Under the pieces are notes generated by a model. That model saw only the letters and a program-made list of their open reading frames with translations. It was not told where the DNA came from and did no database searches. A stretch of 58,427 bases of DNA from Pleurotus djamor. Lineage: Eukaryota; Basidiomycota; Agaricomycetes; Agaricales; Pleurotaceae. The first letter of the stretch is position 1, and each line of letters opens with the position of its first letter. The translations under genes and the position numbers were made by a program. Shown here piece by piece: positions 36,741 to 50,935 of the stretch. Location of the stretch: contig JAPEVF010000255.1 of the NCBI GenBank assembly GCA_029747585.1, positions 1 through 58,427 of the forward strand. Reading direction: 5' to 3'.

Positions 36741-38719
36741 GTTTCAAACATTGGGAGCCTAGGGTGGCGTCCTCTCGCCTCTCGCTGACGGTCTCAAAAT
36801 GATGAAAAACCTTTGTGCGAGCTTAAGATCATGGTAGTCGTTCAATGTGCTTGTCACCGTGAGCAGTTGAGTACGACCTTTCCTCTGACCTAGCTGTACT
36901 CACTGAAGAGGGATAGCGAATTGAAACCAACGCCTCGCTCCGTAGCGTCTTCCCACCAGTTACCCACTAGCTCCGTGTCATATATGGGTGTCACAAGTAT
37001 CATCCGCCAGGATAGACCAGAAATTCTTCAAGGCATCGAAAACGCGTCGTCGAGGGGACGGATTTACCAAGACGCGCGAGCAATGGGTTGCAAGAACACC
37101 TCCCGGCAGGGAACTAGGAGAATGTAGAGGAGGCATACTACAGGGGGGAATGGGTCGATTTTCTGCGCTTCTCTCCGCAGCGAAGTGTATGCGTGTCCGT
37201 CGTTGGTCAGTCCAAGGTTAATAAACCCCCTTTCGCAGAATACAGGAGCTCTTTTGACAGAGAAGCGCTTCCTCGGAGCGCCCAACGACTTTTTCTCCCT
37301 CCGTCAACGCTTCGTTCCTCCTTTCTCAACGTCTATGCGCCAATGGACGGTATATCGACGAATGAAGAGTCACGACACGCTGAGATCAATATCAAAAGGA
37401 GACGAGAGAAGGGAAAAGAAGACCAATCAACTTTTTGTGAGTCCTTTTTCGTTTTTCTCATCCAACGGCCTCGCGTTCTGATCTTTGAAGGAGCAGGCTA
37501 CCGGCTTTCTCGAAAGGCCGTCTCATCGCTCGCTTTGACTCACCCTCAATGGACTGCGCACCGAAGATCGAGCTTGAGGGCACTCAAACCATGAGAAACC
37601 TCGACGAACCGAACCTGTCTTTTTGGTGGAGTGTTTAGAGTCAACATGGATGCAAGGGTATCTACAGGTGCGTGTCATTACTCTCTAGACGGAACGGTAT
37701 CCTTGACTCTCCCTGCAGTGATGGCTATATGCGCCCGACGCTGCCTTGGGTGGTGAACTCTTTCGTTCAAGTCAAAAGCCGTTTATACTGGGTTTGACGC
37801 GTAATGAAGACCCTTCTCTGCCTCATAGGACGTACGGCTACGATTCGTCCGAATGTAGTCGCGCAGAACTCGCAGAAAATGGTTTCGAATTCCTTGCTTT
37901 GTTTCCTTGGTCGTCGATTCCTCTGAACGGGACCGAGGCTCGGCCAACAGCTCAAAACAGACGCACCTCCTCCAAGCTTCGAGCTTCATCGTCAGCGACA
38001 AACTCAGGCTCCGTTTTTGCTTTACATCTCAAACTCCACGCAGCTGCTCTTGGCTTGTATCGATGAGGTAGGCGATGGGAATGGAGATCGTGGATTGACT
38101 TCAGTAAGGTCAGTCATTGTTTTCCCTTGTCTTTTCTCCCACTGCTCACCGAAAGTCTCGCGCATAGCCCGGGCACCATCGTCTTCTAAACGATTCCGAC
38201 ACATCTTCCAGTTTTCAAGTCTCCAGCTTCGACCGTTGAGCCTCGTACAACGGGCTCCATATCTATACGTCGCCGCGACGCTCGACGCAACCATGCAGGA
38301 CGTTTACCCTCCCTTCGAAGTGCTTCTCGTATACCAATTGGTAGGACGGTGCGATTTCGCCGGTAATAGTCGACGACGCAGGGCATTTGAACGCGCCGAA
38401 GGATCAGCGTTGACGGTGCTACCAGGTCAATGGGGCGATGAATCGTTGGTTCGGCTTTGATTGCGCGTTGGATCATGGTCCCCGCTTCAATTCCACCCCC
38501 TCGTGTTGAAGCTTGTCAATCGTATCCAGCTTCAGAGCTTCAAGCGACCGACGCTCGAACTAGGCCCATAGCCGTCAGGTTCGACGAATGCTTCCGCTCA
38601 CTGGTGCTCCCCATACTGAACAATAACTCATTGGAACTGCGCACGAGCTCGAACCCATCATCTCCGAGGTAGCTGATGCCCTCCCATCGGTCTTTCGACC
38701 CCTTGTCGCAAATCCAGGG
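36741..38719. other. No gene recognised
   Basis: Several frames of 60-150 codons overlap on both strands but none has a recognisable motif or a convincing exon chain. I see nothing else in this stretch. Confidence 0.4.
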
Positions 38720-39549
38720 ATGCGAACGTACACTGCTGAACTGCGCTCTACCGGTTTCATCGTCATCAACGCCGCCGACTCTGTCATCCTCCCGCGTAGC
38801 AGGCTTGACCGCCATCCTTGTTATCCAAATCGTCATCCCTTCATCCCATCATCGAGAGGTTTTCCTCATCATGACAAGGACCCAGATTTCGCTGCGACAT
38901 ACTCTATCGTAAATATCTTCACATCTCCCTTCGAACTTTCGATGATGCTAACAACTCTNCCCCCCCAGCCCCAGATCCAGACGACCCCGTTTCCGTTCTT
39001 CCTGTCTTCGCTCTGGACTTTGTATACGCTTGGCTGTGATGCCGCAAGGAAGAGGAGAGGTCATTCAAGACGGATTCAGATGGGTGTGATAAGGAAGCAA
39101 TCGAGTTCAACTCTTGCTTCATTGTCGCGGTGCGGTTGGACGATACGACGCGAGCCGAGGGCTTGGTCTACCCACACATCCACGCTACATCTTCCTTGCC
39201 CTTCACTTCCTGTACCACCCTGCATGTCCTATCATTGATACCACCTTCGCGGCGTTGCCTTCACGCTTATTTTCTCCGCTCTGGAGGGTGCTCTCCCCAC
39301 GGTGTTCTCGTTATCCGATCGGGATGTCGCCAAGCCGGTTACATGGTGAAGAGGAGCGGTCGAAGTGGGATTTGGATTGGGCAGGGAGCTTCGAGAGGAT
39401 TTGAGCATGAGCTACGCGGTAGACGTACCGACGCTGGAGGGTCTAGGGACTTGCTCGTATCATTTGAGGGCGTCGGAGGGGATGGCTTCATATGCCTTTT
39501 TCACGGACACTTATTGTTCTTGTTCTCGTTCGCACTTGTTCCGGCGTAG
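38720..39549 (+). pseudogene. Possible decayed multi-exon gene of unknown family
   Basis: Overlapping plus-strand frames of 172 and 139 codons are the longest in the accessory half. A plausible intron spans 38909-38968 (GTAAATATC...CCCCCCAG, with an N at 38959 in the pyrimidine tract). The downstream part contains YAVDVPTLEGLG followed by a TTTTTCACGGACA word that recurs in other repeat units (32.9, 48.0 and 54.1 kb). I cannot assign a family; the link to the dispersed units suggests a decayed copy of the same gene. Confidence 0.25.
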
Positions 39550-42500
39550 GTGACTCTACCACTCTTTCTCTTTCTCAAGAGTTTGAAGCCATGTACTTTC
39601 CCCTTGTCGTTACGTTCTTCTACTCATTTCGGACACTTTACAAAATACTTATTCGCTTCACTGCGCTAGATACACTACACTTTGCTATCACAACCGATAT
39701 CCTGGTATACAGATTGCCTTGTATAAAGACAGCGGATGTTGTCACAACGATCCCCAAGTTCTCTGTCCAGGCTGACTGCTTACAATGCAAGATTCTGGAC
39801 GGGCGAATGCGCACCCTCTCCCAAGGATTGGAACCAAAGTTGCTCGGTCCATGATCAGAGGTGTAATGTACTGACAGTGAGCGTAGTATCCAAAAATGAA
39901 AATACGGAGAATTGCTCCAAAGAACCACAGCGTCCTTCCCAGTGGCAGGACTGATCAACTCAACGGCGCAGGGTTGANTTTTTTCTTGGTGGACCTGTAG
40001 CTCTCATCCGAACACAAATTTCTACAACCAAGACTGCTGCATTGTTACGCGTTTTCCTATGGTGAGCCAAGTAATGATTAAGCGACGCTGAGTGTTCGCG
40101 TTGGCTACCTTAACCTGAGGATACACGTGGTTGGTTACAGAAAATGAGAAAAAGAAGGTACGAGAAAACACTTACGCCCAACCGGGAGCAGTGTACTCGG
40201 AGTCGTCTGCACAAAATCGATAATTTGTTTGGTTCCCCTGTTCCAATCAGGGCTTTTTGCTCTTCCTCCTTGATGATGATCACCTCCTCAAACTCAACTG
40301 TACCTTTGCATGCGCCACTCCGCTCTGCGGGTCTATACGGGGCGGAGAATTCTCAAATATCTCACCTGTACTATTAGTCTATTACGGCATTACCTCATTC
40401 TCTCCAAGTGTCCACCTTTTTCTCGTCTCCAAGCCTTACCAGAACGCGCTCACGAATCCTTACCTTAGACAATTACTCTCCGTAGCTGCCCGAAAACCTC
40501 TGATACAGGAATTCGTAGCATCACGAGAGAATCCAACTGCATGACACAAGCGCGGCACCCCCAGATATCTTTTTCTACTCCTACATGGAATCACAACAAC
40601 AGGTATTGAAAAAAAGGGGCATGTCAAGACTGACTACTGGCGATGCCACGAAGCCGAGTACGAAGAACGATGTCTTGTAATTCTCCCAGTTGACCTGGCG
40701 TGTGCTCGTCAGTGATCCCTAGAAGGAGAGCTGGCTTCGCTTCTCCTTCTTCGAAGCTCCTTCGTGTTTTCGCAGGCTTGGGAGGGATGAGAGAAGAGAA
40801 GAGAAGAGAAGAGAAGAGAAGAGAAGAGAAGAGAAGAGAAGAGAAGAGAAGGAACGGTCTTCGGGGAAGAATGTCTTGTCCATTTCTTTTTGTGCGTCAC
40901 AATTTCCGAGGTTGAGAATTGCTGAGATACACCTTTCCTCAACAGTGTTGATTTGTTTGAATGCTTTATCGCTCAATAAGAGATTTGATGTGTACTCTAC
41001 TCAATAATGCATCTTCATCGCATTGATGCTAAGTAATTTGTATCAGCCGCACACAAAAATGGGTGCGTGTACTGGTCAAGTGCCCCGAAGTCGATAAACT
41101 AGAGAGCTACGGAGGTTCACTTTTTGTGTCGTCGACCTGTTTCGCCGGACTTGCGAGAGAGAAGCTTCGTACGGGAAGTGATGCGTGCCAGCCGTGAGTA
41201 GAGTACTTGAGTCTGGGTTTGTCTCGCCTCGAGTCTTGCGTTCGAGGGTGGAAGTCCTCCCAATTGACGAGAAGGAGGGAGAAAATGGTCGGACGCAAAA
41301 ATGACGCTGATTTTTTTCCATCACCCAGGACTAGGCTGGTCTCGTCACTCCCAACAGAGTCCGTAATTTGTTCAGCTCACCTGTCAACAGAGGAGGGGTT
41401 GGCCGTTCACTTACAATGGTATTTGCTGTCAAGCCCCTTGATGGACTCTGATACAGGCAAAAAGAACTCAGGTTAAACAGACGTCACGGGGGTCGGCACC
41501 CAAGCACTGGTGATGGGTTGACTTTGGCTTTTTGGTCAGTCAACCCCTTCTCGCCTTCTCACGGCTTCGCAATCCACTAGTGGATTTTGATGTACTCCAC
41601 TCTGTGTATTTTAGCTCTCATTTCTCGCCCGTGCTCTGTCAGAATTGATATGGGAGACTTACGGATTCCTGAGGCGAAGGGACTCGGGAGATAGAAGACC
41701 GCTCACTGATAATTGCGTAGTCGAGCACAAGCAGTCGAACGCGAAAAACAGAATCGCTACTGCTCAGTATCAGTACTGCGGTGAACGCTTGGTGAACGCT
41801 TGAATCCACATGACGTCGTTCTACATTTTGTACGGTCAATGGGGATTGGGGCTCCGCGAGGAAGCATGGGTTAAGTCCACGCCCAGAGCACGATGAAAAG
41901 AGAGGTGCAAGGAAGCGAGGAGAAAAGGTAGGTCTTCTCGCAGGAGATACACCAGCGCTGCCTGTTAAGCACACGTCGTCTTCTCTTCGCAACACTTGTG
42001 TTTTGGTCAGATCCCCTGGCGAGTAAAGGGGTCGCCTAAACGGTCGATTTTTTTTCTTAGCGCTGGCCTTTGGCTGGCCTTCCTCCCATCTCTCCTTCCG
42101 TTTCTCATCCTCTCCCCTTGAGCGATGCCCTCATCTGCGCATACCTATACACAGAAGGAGCACTTTAACTACTCGATCTCAGCTGAATATTCGGCCTAAG
42201 CGACCCGCATCAGCCCCGAACAAAAAGAAGTCGGGGAAGAGGGAAAGTAAGGATGCGTCATCGTGAGTCTACCCTGGTTTGATTTTCGACTGGCTCAACT
42301 CTGATAATCCTTATAAAGGGGACCTGATATTCGACTCGAAGCTTGTAAATGCTGTTACCTCTGTCCTTTCGATCCGTATTCAAGCCTCCGGAATCGAACC
42401 AAACGCGCGCGGTGCGTCCAGTTTTGTCTTCCCCGATGCGAGATGATGGAAGTCCGTCCTTCGGCATATATCGCTTAGTATTCTTGTTGCTCAGGGCTCT

Positions 42501-45500
42501 GGCAAGGGTACGAGGGCTACCCGGAGGTGGGATGACGAGACCAACGCCGATCCATAGGCAACGGAACCAAGATGGGATTTTGGTGCGTCTTTTCTCTCTC
42601 CGACGCGAACTATCCTCATAATACCTTTTTTCGGCAGTTCTACGCGTATCCTAAGCACCAATCGCACGCTGACCTCAGCGGTTCATCAAGATATGACTAC
42701 ATTACCTTGATTATCCGGCCCAACAATGCCTCGAAGCTGAGTTCCAGTACCTCCATCGCGAGTCGACCAATGAGACCAGCCTTACAATGGTTACACTGGT
42801 GTTGGACGTCTGGACGGCTGCGAAATTATTCATGCTCATCTAGGTCATCGTATCTACCGTCGTAAGCGTGCTCTCAACCTCATGCTACCCCCAGCCCGCT
42901 GACTTTCATTCAGATACAACTTGGATACAATGATCATTTTCCCCAAACGCTCCCCTCGTCCGGCTAGCTCTGAGCCTAGTGCATGCACCGCCGTTTCGCT
43001 ATATAACTCAGATTTTTGGGTTATTTTCAACCTAAGCCGTCCTTTCGCAGGATCTCGGGCCTTTGAAGCGATTCCATCATTGTTCGCTGTAGGACTACCC
43101 TTATGCCTTTAGTGGGATTGATATCTAGGATTCGAGACGGTGAACATGAAAAAGAAAGGCTGTCGGTGTCCTGTACCTCAGGTCAGCTGGTCAGTGCTTG
43201 AAATATGATAGCGAAGGTCTGTATTTGGCGCAGTGGACCTGTGCTCGTTGTAACTCTAGTTTCGGTGCGTCGCTGCTTGTAAGCCGAAGAGGGACTTGGT
43301 GGATAAAAATGATCACAGTGGAATACGCGATGAAGTCTCTCTTGCTAGGTGTTTCTGATGTTCATCGCCCTAAATCCGTAATTTGGTCAGGTCTCCTGTT
43401 GAAGAGGACGTTCATAGGGTGGTGCCGAGCATTTCCTTGACGCCCTTGGTTTTTATCCCTCCTTCTTTTCCACTGTCTCCATGCTCGAGGTTGGGCTCTC
43501 TCCAATGCAATAATCGTCGAATCAAAGCCCTTGCAGCTTAATCATACGCCTGGAGATCTGTTTCTTTCCTCGTCCTGTTTCCGCTTTCCGTGTGCTCAAA
43601 AGTAGAAGCGAGGAGAAGTCTAGGACTTTTCTAACGACCGAATCTCAAGACTAGAGTCAACGGTTTGGCCCGTTCTCTTGGTGCATTCATACTTGAAGCT
43701 TTGAAGTCACAGCGAGACCGTATCGAGCTTCGACCTTCTCGTTAAGTTTCTCCCCATCATGGCCGTTGAAAATTCATACCACAACATCCATCGATCAAAG
43801 ACTGTGATGGTGTGGTCGGTGGCTAATGGGATGAGAGCCGGCCGCTGGTGGAAAAGAGGATTAGACTGTACACGGTTGAAACTTATCCCTGCGAACCCAT
43901 GAGAGCCGATGTCTGTTTGATTTCTTCATCTCGGACGGCATCTCTAACCGTTCGCTTTCACTCATTGAAGCGGATATCAGGTCCTCGCAGATGATTCCGC
44001 TTTCAGCGAGGCCATTGATTTGACCTCCTCGTGGAATGTCACCGCACGTATCATCAACCTCGAAACTGTTTTTCTCCTGCCATGTACGGTGTCGTCGATC
44101 TCGGATCGTTATCGAGAACGAATATGTTTTGATTCAGTGCGCCGCTATGATCCTTTCATGCCCTTCCCAACTGCCTAACCAACCATTGTCCCAAGCATTG
44201 GTTGTCAGGGCTCTCAATGTCCTTGCGTGAGTATGCTATCACGTTCATCGAGCTGAGCGGAATACCCAGTATGTCTTTGAGTTGACAACTTTCTCTTTCT
44301 ATCGCTGCCGCTTGCCGTCGCTACTCAACTTGTTACATTTATCATCCGATCGCGCCCACTCCCATGACTTTGAAATGGTGTTGCAAGGAAGGGATATGGA
44401 AGATGGACGAGTAGGGGAAAGGGAGCGTGGCTGAGGCAAAGGAGCGGTTGGTTATTCCCGGCGAGGAGTTGAATAGTCGACGGGATTGGGACGTTTAACT
44501 GTACTTTAAAAATTATTGGACCATGATCTTTTAATTCTTTCTACGGACATTTGATCCAACAATCGTTGCTTGCCTTGAACTTCCTTTGAGATACGGGTCG
44601 TTTTGGACAATGGACAGTACTCCTACCATCTTTTTTCCCAAAGAATCGTCTCCACCATCTATAACATCTCGAAATCATTGCACGCCAACGCTGCGTCGGG
44701 ATATCCACCCAGTCCCGGATATATGGGGTGGAGAGGCCGCAAAAAGTCAACACGTTCGCTCAGCCTCTGACAGTTGCCCATTATATAGAGTAGAGTAGTC
44801 CCATCTTTCAAGTTGTGGAATTTGTTCAGTCGACTGGCTTGGGTGCGTGCAAGATTATCATTCCCTAGTTCATGGATATAGAGTAAGAAAATGTACATAC
44901 GTAGAGGATCTACTACCTTAGTCTACCGGAAGGAGCGCGCTTCCCCCTCGTGCACTCTGCATTGTACCCCAGTGTCGAGTTTTCTTTTCTGTAGTGCGTG
45001 TGAGTACTCGGCTAGAAATTCGAGTTTCGAGTCTCTCATATGTCATGAGTGTCTGATGGGAGGACGGGGGAAAAGAAATGGGTATGCTCGACTCGCAGGG
45101 CTATACGCGAAAAAGTGAAGATGACTTGGTTCCTGGTATCAACTCGGAGGGAGGCTATTTTATCGCGCGAGATCAAGTTTTGGAATTCGTTTGGGTTGCC
45201 TGTCGGCTGGGGTGTTCAGTACCTGGGAGGCAGACGCCAGCGCAAACGAGAACGATGCGTAGCATCTAGATCCAAACAAGCAGGACGAAAAGGATAGGCT
45301 TCATGATTGTTGTTCGTGCGTTGAACTGGGTTGGCTATTACTTATGTCTGTTTGACCTGTCCGAGTGGGGTCCCAGGCTGAAAAGAGTACGCGAGTGGAG
45401 TGAGTGTGACGAACTCGTCGGTTTCAANTTTTTTGTTGTGTTGCGATCTCCCGGAGGAAGGAGAAAAATTCATACATCCAAACCACTATACCACATACCG

Positions 45501-45780
45501 CACCGCGTGTCAACGGGGGATATAGTCGTAGTTCTTGATATTGTTCACACAACCCGTTTGGGTGCGAAGTGTGTCTATTTTGGCCTGGAACTTTGACATT
45601 GACTGTTAGCTTCGACTTGAGTGCTCTACACCCTATGGATATGACATCGGAGGGTTGGAATAAGTCATAAGGGACGTCGTGCTCCTGTTGCGATGATCTG
45701 GAAAAGCAAAATGCGAACAAAATGTCGCCGACAGGACGTTCTTAGTGAGTGGAAGGAGTCCGTGTCACTCAAGAACGACA
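39550..45780. other. Repeat-rich stretch without intact gene
   Basis: Contains motif copies at 41366 and 43381 and looser ones near 40690, 41133, 42007, 43230 and 44822. A GGATGCGTCATCGTGAGT word near 42250 recurs at 46.02, 51.19 and 55.35 kb, where it looks like an exon end plus intron donor. N bases at 39978 and 45428 precede T runs. No complete frame. Confidence 0.5.
40791..40850. repeat. (GAGAA)12 pentanucleotide microsatellite
   Basis: Twelve uninterrupted copies of GAGAA. It lies directly downstream of a bipartite-motif relative near 40690. Confidence 0.97.
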
Positions 45781-48558
45781 ATTTGGCCATATCCCCTGTC
45801 ACATAGGTAGGAGGCACAGGGACAATCGAAATTCGGTTGAAACAATTAGCGCCGGCATTTTCCTCCTTCCTCTCCGCCATCTCCTTATTAGTCGTCCGCT
45901 CTCTCCACTGCGACTGTCGAAGGCTCTTTCTCCTCAAGACAGTATACGTACATGCTCCGCTCAATGCATAGAACGCGAGATTGATTGGTCTCGGGGATTG
46001 GAAAATGGAAATGACGCATCATCATCGTGAGTTTGTATGCATTCTTCTCTGTCCTTTCGTCAGTCTAATTTTTGAGGTGTTCGATTAGCTACCTACTCTT
46101 TGAAGTGGATTTTAACCTTCGTAGAACCTCCTCAATGCTGCTTTCTCCTCCCGCCTCTTGAATGTTTGCAAACCGACGCGTGTCCACCTTCACGTTCAAC
46201 CATGCGAAGACAACGGCAAGATGACTCTAAGCCACCAATATGCTGTCGGAACTGCTGGAGTAGCGGGTGACGATGGCGTGGCTGGTAACTGGGCTAGGAG
46301 CGGTGAAATCAACGTATGTTTGATGTTGCAACGTCTACAGCGACGAGGACGATGAGGGGCGGAGCGATTGGTACGCCTCGCAGTTTTTCCGACGCATACA
46401 CCATCTCAAACCACCCTCTTAGGCTCGTCCATGCGTACATCGGATACAGGCAGAGAGCGGTTGGCCGTTCTCATCAACACAGTACGTCCCGTTGTCCTCT
46501 CACACGTCCAAGACCCCGAGCTCACGATGTTGTGTCAAACTTAGTTCACTCATGTCGCTTACGGCGCATATGAACCCTCAGAAGACGGTCTCACATGCCT
46601 ATGTTGACTAGTCGACGATCCCCAGCGTTTTACGTCGGGTTGACAATCATTTCTCGGAGGATTCAGCGGATGGAACCAGGCCTCAATAGGTGCGTAGCGT
46701 ATCTGAATCTCCTTTCGCAACCAGAGGACAACCACGTTAACTGCATAGCTCTGCCCCACCCCTGCTGTATTCAAGATTCGAACGGTTCCATGCGCGTATA
46801 GCCACCCGCTGCAGCCGTCCAACCTGTGCCGACGACCACCTTCTGAAGCTTTTCCAGCGGTCGTTTCGCATCTGGAGGTCGGGAGAAAGCTGCATGCGCG
46901 GTTGATTGGGGATCTGGACCTCGTTATGGGAAAGGTCAAGGCGGTCTGGTGTGTCTTATTGCTCGTAGAATTGTCGAAATTACTCACCTTCCCCTCTAGC
47001 ATGCCGCCCATCGCCATCGAGCTCGCTTCCATCCCTTAGCGATCCCCACTGCCTGTGTCGTTTCTGGGGACACACAGAAATGACTTCGAAGTCTATCTGT
47101 CAGCACCTTCCGCCCCTGCCCTTGTCCGCGTACGTCCACGCGCTATCGACTCTCTATACCTCTACGTATATGCTTTTCGTTGGCGACAAGCTCGAACCTG
47201 CTATCACAGATTGGATCGAATCTTCAATACGGCGCTACCAGCTCGACACGCTGATTCCAATATTCGGTGTGTTTTTCTCTCAAGTCCTTACGCTGAACTT
47301 TCCCCTTACTGATCTCTTTTGTCAGATACTTGGCTCTACCCTCCGCGAGACCGACGACCGCCTTCATCGTGGGCGTAGACTGTATCCTCCACGGGCTTGA
47401 TGGTGTGAATACTCGCATCCACTATCCCTCTACAACGATTGCACGACAAGCTTGGCTCGAGTATGGCAACTACTCTACTTCGGTACGTGACGCGTCTACG
47501 GCACGACCACCCTACGTACCAACATCCGCGCCGTGCTCACCGTAACGTCCGATCGACCACCAACGCTCCCCGTCCTTTTCAATCCTTCCTGTGTCAGCCT
47601 GTCGCTACACAGCGCTGGTACTCCCCGCTCATCTCATGCCTCATACTTGATATCCAGCCACGATCGCCTGTAGCCTCCGGGTTCGCATGCGGACCTCGCT
47701 ACTACGAACAAACCTGACATGGGCTGAGGTTGGGAGATGAAAGAGAGTAGGAGGTGCAGGCTGGGTGGGAGAAGCTGAGTTGTTTTGGATGTGGTGGTTG
47801 TATCAGTGATTGTCGCGGATCAGGAGCATGGTTGAGAGAGACTTGGGGTCTTGGGACGACCACGAAGGTTCTGAGGAGGATGATATGGGATGGGGTGTGG
47901 TTTTAGCTGGTGCTCGGTGGCGTGCTCGTGTTACCCACTTGTTTGGTTTCATCGGATGATTCTGTGTACTTGTCGCCGTTTCCGCTTGGACGTTTTACTC
48001 TGCCCCAGTTCTCTGTATTTACATCACGACTCTTCACGGACATTCTAAGTACTAGAGTAGAGTCGAGTCGAGTTGAGAACCTTCCAAGGAAGTTAAAAAT
48101 CGACGTGATAACCATGGACGTGTCAGGGAAGTCTACCTAGCACATCCATCAATTCCTTCCGATACGCGTCCGTCAAAAGGCCAACAGCAGCGGGTCGGTA
48201 TGTCGACACTCCAATTGAGCCGCGACAAAACTCGTATGGGAAGGCAAGACGGTAGGATGTAAGCGAATGCAGCACGACTCGTTTTTGAAATTTGCTTCGT
48301 CGACATAGGAGAGGGAGGGAACACGCCTAAAGACTGCCTGAGCACCCTTTGAGTCCATATTTGAACGCGGCGACGGATAATATCTGCATGAGCCCTCCAG
48401 TAAGTATATAGAATTCGAAGCGAAATGTAAAAGTAAGAGTATTTCTTTCGAAAATAGCACTTGTGTACACTGTCGACCTGCGATCTTTGACTTCGGCGTT
48501 GATTTTTCTTTACATGACCTGTTTTCGCTGATATATGGTGATTCGACAATCTCACCGT
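45781..48558 (+). repeat. Repeat unit beginning with ATTTGG--A--CCCCTGT, decayed gene-like content
   Basis: The head (45781-45798) is followed by AATTCGGTTGAAAC and AGCGCCGG, as at 50936 and 55073. Two credible introns lie at 46949-46999 (GTGTGT...CCTCTAG) and 47267-47325 (GTGTGT...TTTGTCAG). Around them one can read SSIRRYQLDTLIPIF and VDCILHGLDGVNTRIHYPS, but stops and frame changes prevent a full model. A similar distal part recurs near 53.5-54.2 kb. Unknown family. Confidence 0.4.
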
Positions 48559-48559
48559 G

Positions 48560-49340
48560 ACCAAGATCAATCCAATACTCGGTGCGTCCTCCTCCTGACA
48601 TGGGAAATACTCCCTTTGATGACGTGTCCTTGGTCTAATGGGTGGGATACCAAAGACTCTTATGTCTCTTCGTCACTTCGGTCATTGTATCGGACAATCC
48701 TATAGAGTATGAAAAAAGGGGGTCAGTGCAAGTATTGCCATTGGATCACTGGTTGACTACGCGCGATGGGCTTTCCTCTTTGATTTCTCGAAATTGGTGG
48801 GTCAACCTGTCTCCGATTCGGCGCGGTTAGTTCCCAGAGAGGTCGTCAATTACCGGAAAAAATTTCATGTCATCCTACGGTCTCGTCCCTCCGTGTGCGC
48901 TGCGGTGATTGCCGTTTGAGTTCGTGGATTTAACTCAGTTGACCTGGTATGGATGCGAGACGGCACATCGAGGACGAAAAAAAGTGGTCGAAAATCACAA
49001 CAACACCACTACCCGGCGGCGAACTCCTCCTCCTTGTCGCAATTTGTTTGCTCGACCTGGGTGAGCGGTGACGAGCTTAGCTCCTCGGATATCGGTTCAG
49101 AACCGTATACGCGCAGAGTCCCAGATAGCCTGGCAAGCTCGGTGAGATCTGGGGCTCTCGAATTTGAGAGCCAGTAGGGGATAAAAGCAAAAGCCACAGC
49201 TAAGCACTCAACGTCATTGAAGTGGAGCAAGGAAGGATGATCGAAGTTCTGGATATTGTCGATGCGACCGGTTTGCGGACGTGCTAACGGTGCATCTACT
49301 ACCCTCCCCTCCCAGTTAGCCGTTTGACATCGTTCGCTTC
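48560..49340. repeat. Tandem segmental duplication, first copy
   Basis: Aligns with 49953-50745 over nearly 0.8 kb. Long identical words include CCTATAGAGTATGAAAAAAG, GTGCAAGTATTGCCATTGGA and GATCGAAGTTCTGGATATTG. Both strands carry short open frames (plus: QFVCSTWVSGDELSSSD; minus: NIQNFDHPSLLHFN and SNSRAPDLTEL) partly shared with the second copy, but frame-changing gaps hit both. Confidence 0.9.
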
Positions 49341-49952
49341 GCATTCACCACACTTTGGACGGCGCACCAGCGGGTACGAGGATGGCGAAGCAAAACAAGC
49401 AATAAGCCATTTATGTAACTCCCGAAAAGAAAAGAGCAGTGCCATGCACAGTCAGTACATACTCTAGAACGGAGAAGCAAAAGTAACACTGATCATCGCA
49501 AGGTCACCAGCACTTACGGACATTGTCCACCTGCGATCTTTGAGTTGAATTCCGATTTTTCTTTGCTTGACCCGTTCAACCGTTTGCGCTGATATTGACC
49601 AAACTTGGAATTCCGAATAATGGCTGAGGGGATCGAAGGCTCCTTCCATGAATTTGAATGGTCATTTATCGTTGTGTTATCAGGTGTGTTATTACAATCT
49701 GTGCGGTCTGTCATTCGTTTGAAATGAGAGAGAATAGAGGCAAGAATGTCAATACTAGAACCCACGGTTTCGCCGACTTTATACTCTGTCAGTCACCATA
49801 ATTTGAAAATCAAGTTTCCCGGCTGGTTTTGTCCCTTGTAAAATGGTACGATGTCCGTCCAACCAAAGCGACGAGCCATTATTGATCAATTTGGATCCAG
49901 ATATTTGATCGTTGCTTTCAAGCAGCTCGTAGGATAGTGATGCTAGTAGCTC

Positions 49953-50745
49953 ACCAAGATCAATCCAATACTCGGTGTGCCCTCCTCCTGACACTGGAAA
50001 CACTCCGTTTGGTGGGGCGTCCTTGGGCTAATGGGTGGTCCAACCAACCTCTTATGTTTTTTCGTCACTTATCGGACAATCCTATAGAGTATGAAAAAAG
50101 AGGGCCAGTGCAAGTATTGCCATTGGATCACTGGTTGACTACGCGCGATGGGCTTTCCTCTTTGATTTCTGGAAATTGGTCGGTCAACCTGTCTCCGATT
50201 CGGCGCAGTTAGTTCCCAGAGAGGTCATCAAATGCCAAAAAAGATCTCATGTCCTACTACGTCCTCCCCAGGTCCTTCCTGGGCGTATGCCATAGTGATC
50301 TTCACTCGAGCTTAAGGATTTAACTCAGTTGACCTGGTATGTATGCGCGCCGGGACATCGTGGACGACAAAAAGTGGCCGAGAATTACAACGACGCCACT
50401 TTACAGGGCGGCGCACTCCTCCGCCTCGATGCGGAGTTGCAATTTGCTTGCTCGACCTGGACGAGCGGTGACGAGCTTACTTCCTCGGACCTTAATTCAA
50501 TATCTAATGGTAGAGTATTCGCGCAGAGTCCCTGATGCGCCTGGAAAGCTCGGTGAGATCTGGGGCTCTCGAATTCGAGAGCTAGGAGGGGATAAAAACA
50601 AAAGCCACAGCTAAGCACTCAAGTTCATTGAAGTGGAGCAAGGACGGATGATCGAAGTTCTGGATATTGTCGAATCGACCGGTTTGGGTGCGCGGTCACG
50701 CTGTGTCTATAGAGTAATTGTGCCGTTTAGTCGTTTGACATCGTT
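49953..50745. repeat. Tandem segmental duplication, second copy
   Basis: Second copy, about 1.39 kb downstream. A shared upstream part (CACCTGCGATCTTTGA at about 48476 and 49530) shows that 49600-49945 carries roughly 340 bp absent from the first copy, or that the first copy lost it. The minus strand across the extra segment reads SGGGHTEYWIDLG then a GT donor. Confidence 0.9.
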
Positions 50746-50935
50746 GCCTTCGACGCACTCACTACTTACTCTTCCAAATAGTTTAAAGTAGTTTGGAAGG
50801 CCGGAGACATTCGATTGTGAAGAAAGGCAAGTGATAAGCCCTAGAAGATGTGAAAATAAAAATCGAACTTGGTACTACGCAAAAGCGGCACATTTCGAAT
50901 GTGTACCATCGTGTTGACGTCGCTCCAGGGCAATG

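Noticed and set aside
48620..48700. tRNA-like A-box TGGTCTAATGG with possible tRNA gene
   Set aside because: No matching T-arm or acceptor stem follows, and the related copy at 50020 has lost the similarity.
49009..50003. Complete minus-strand gene across the tandem duplication
   Set aside because: Some peptide stretches are shared by both copies, but frame-changing gaps and equally open plus-strand frames prevent a defensible model.
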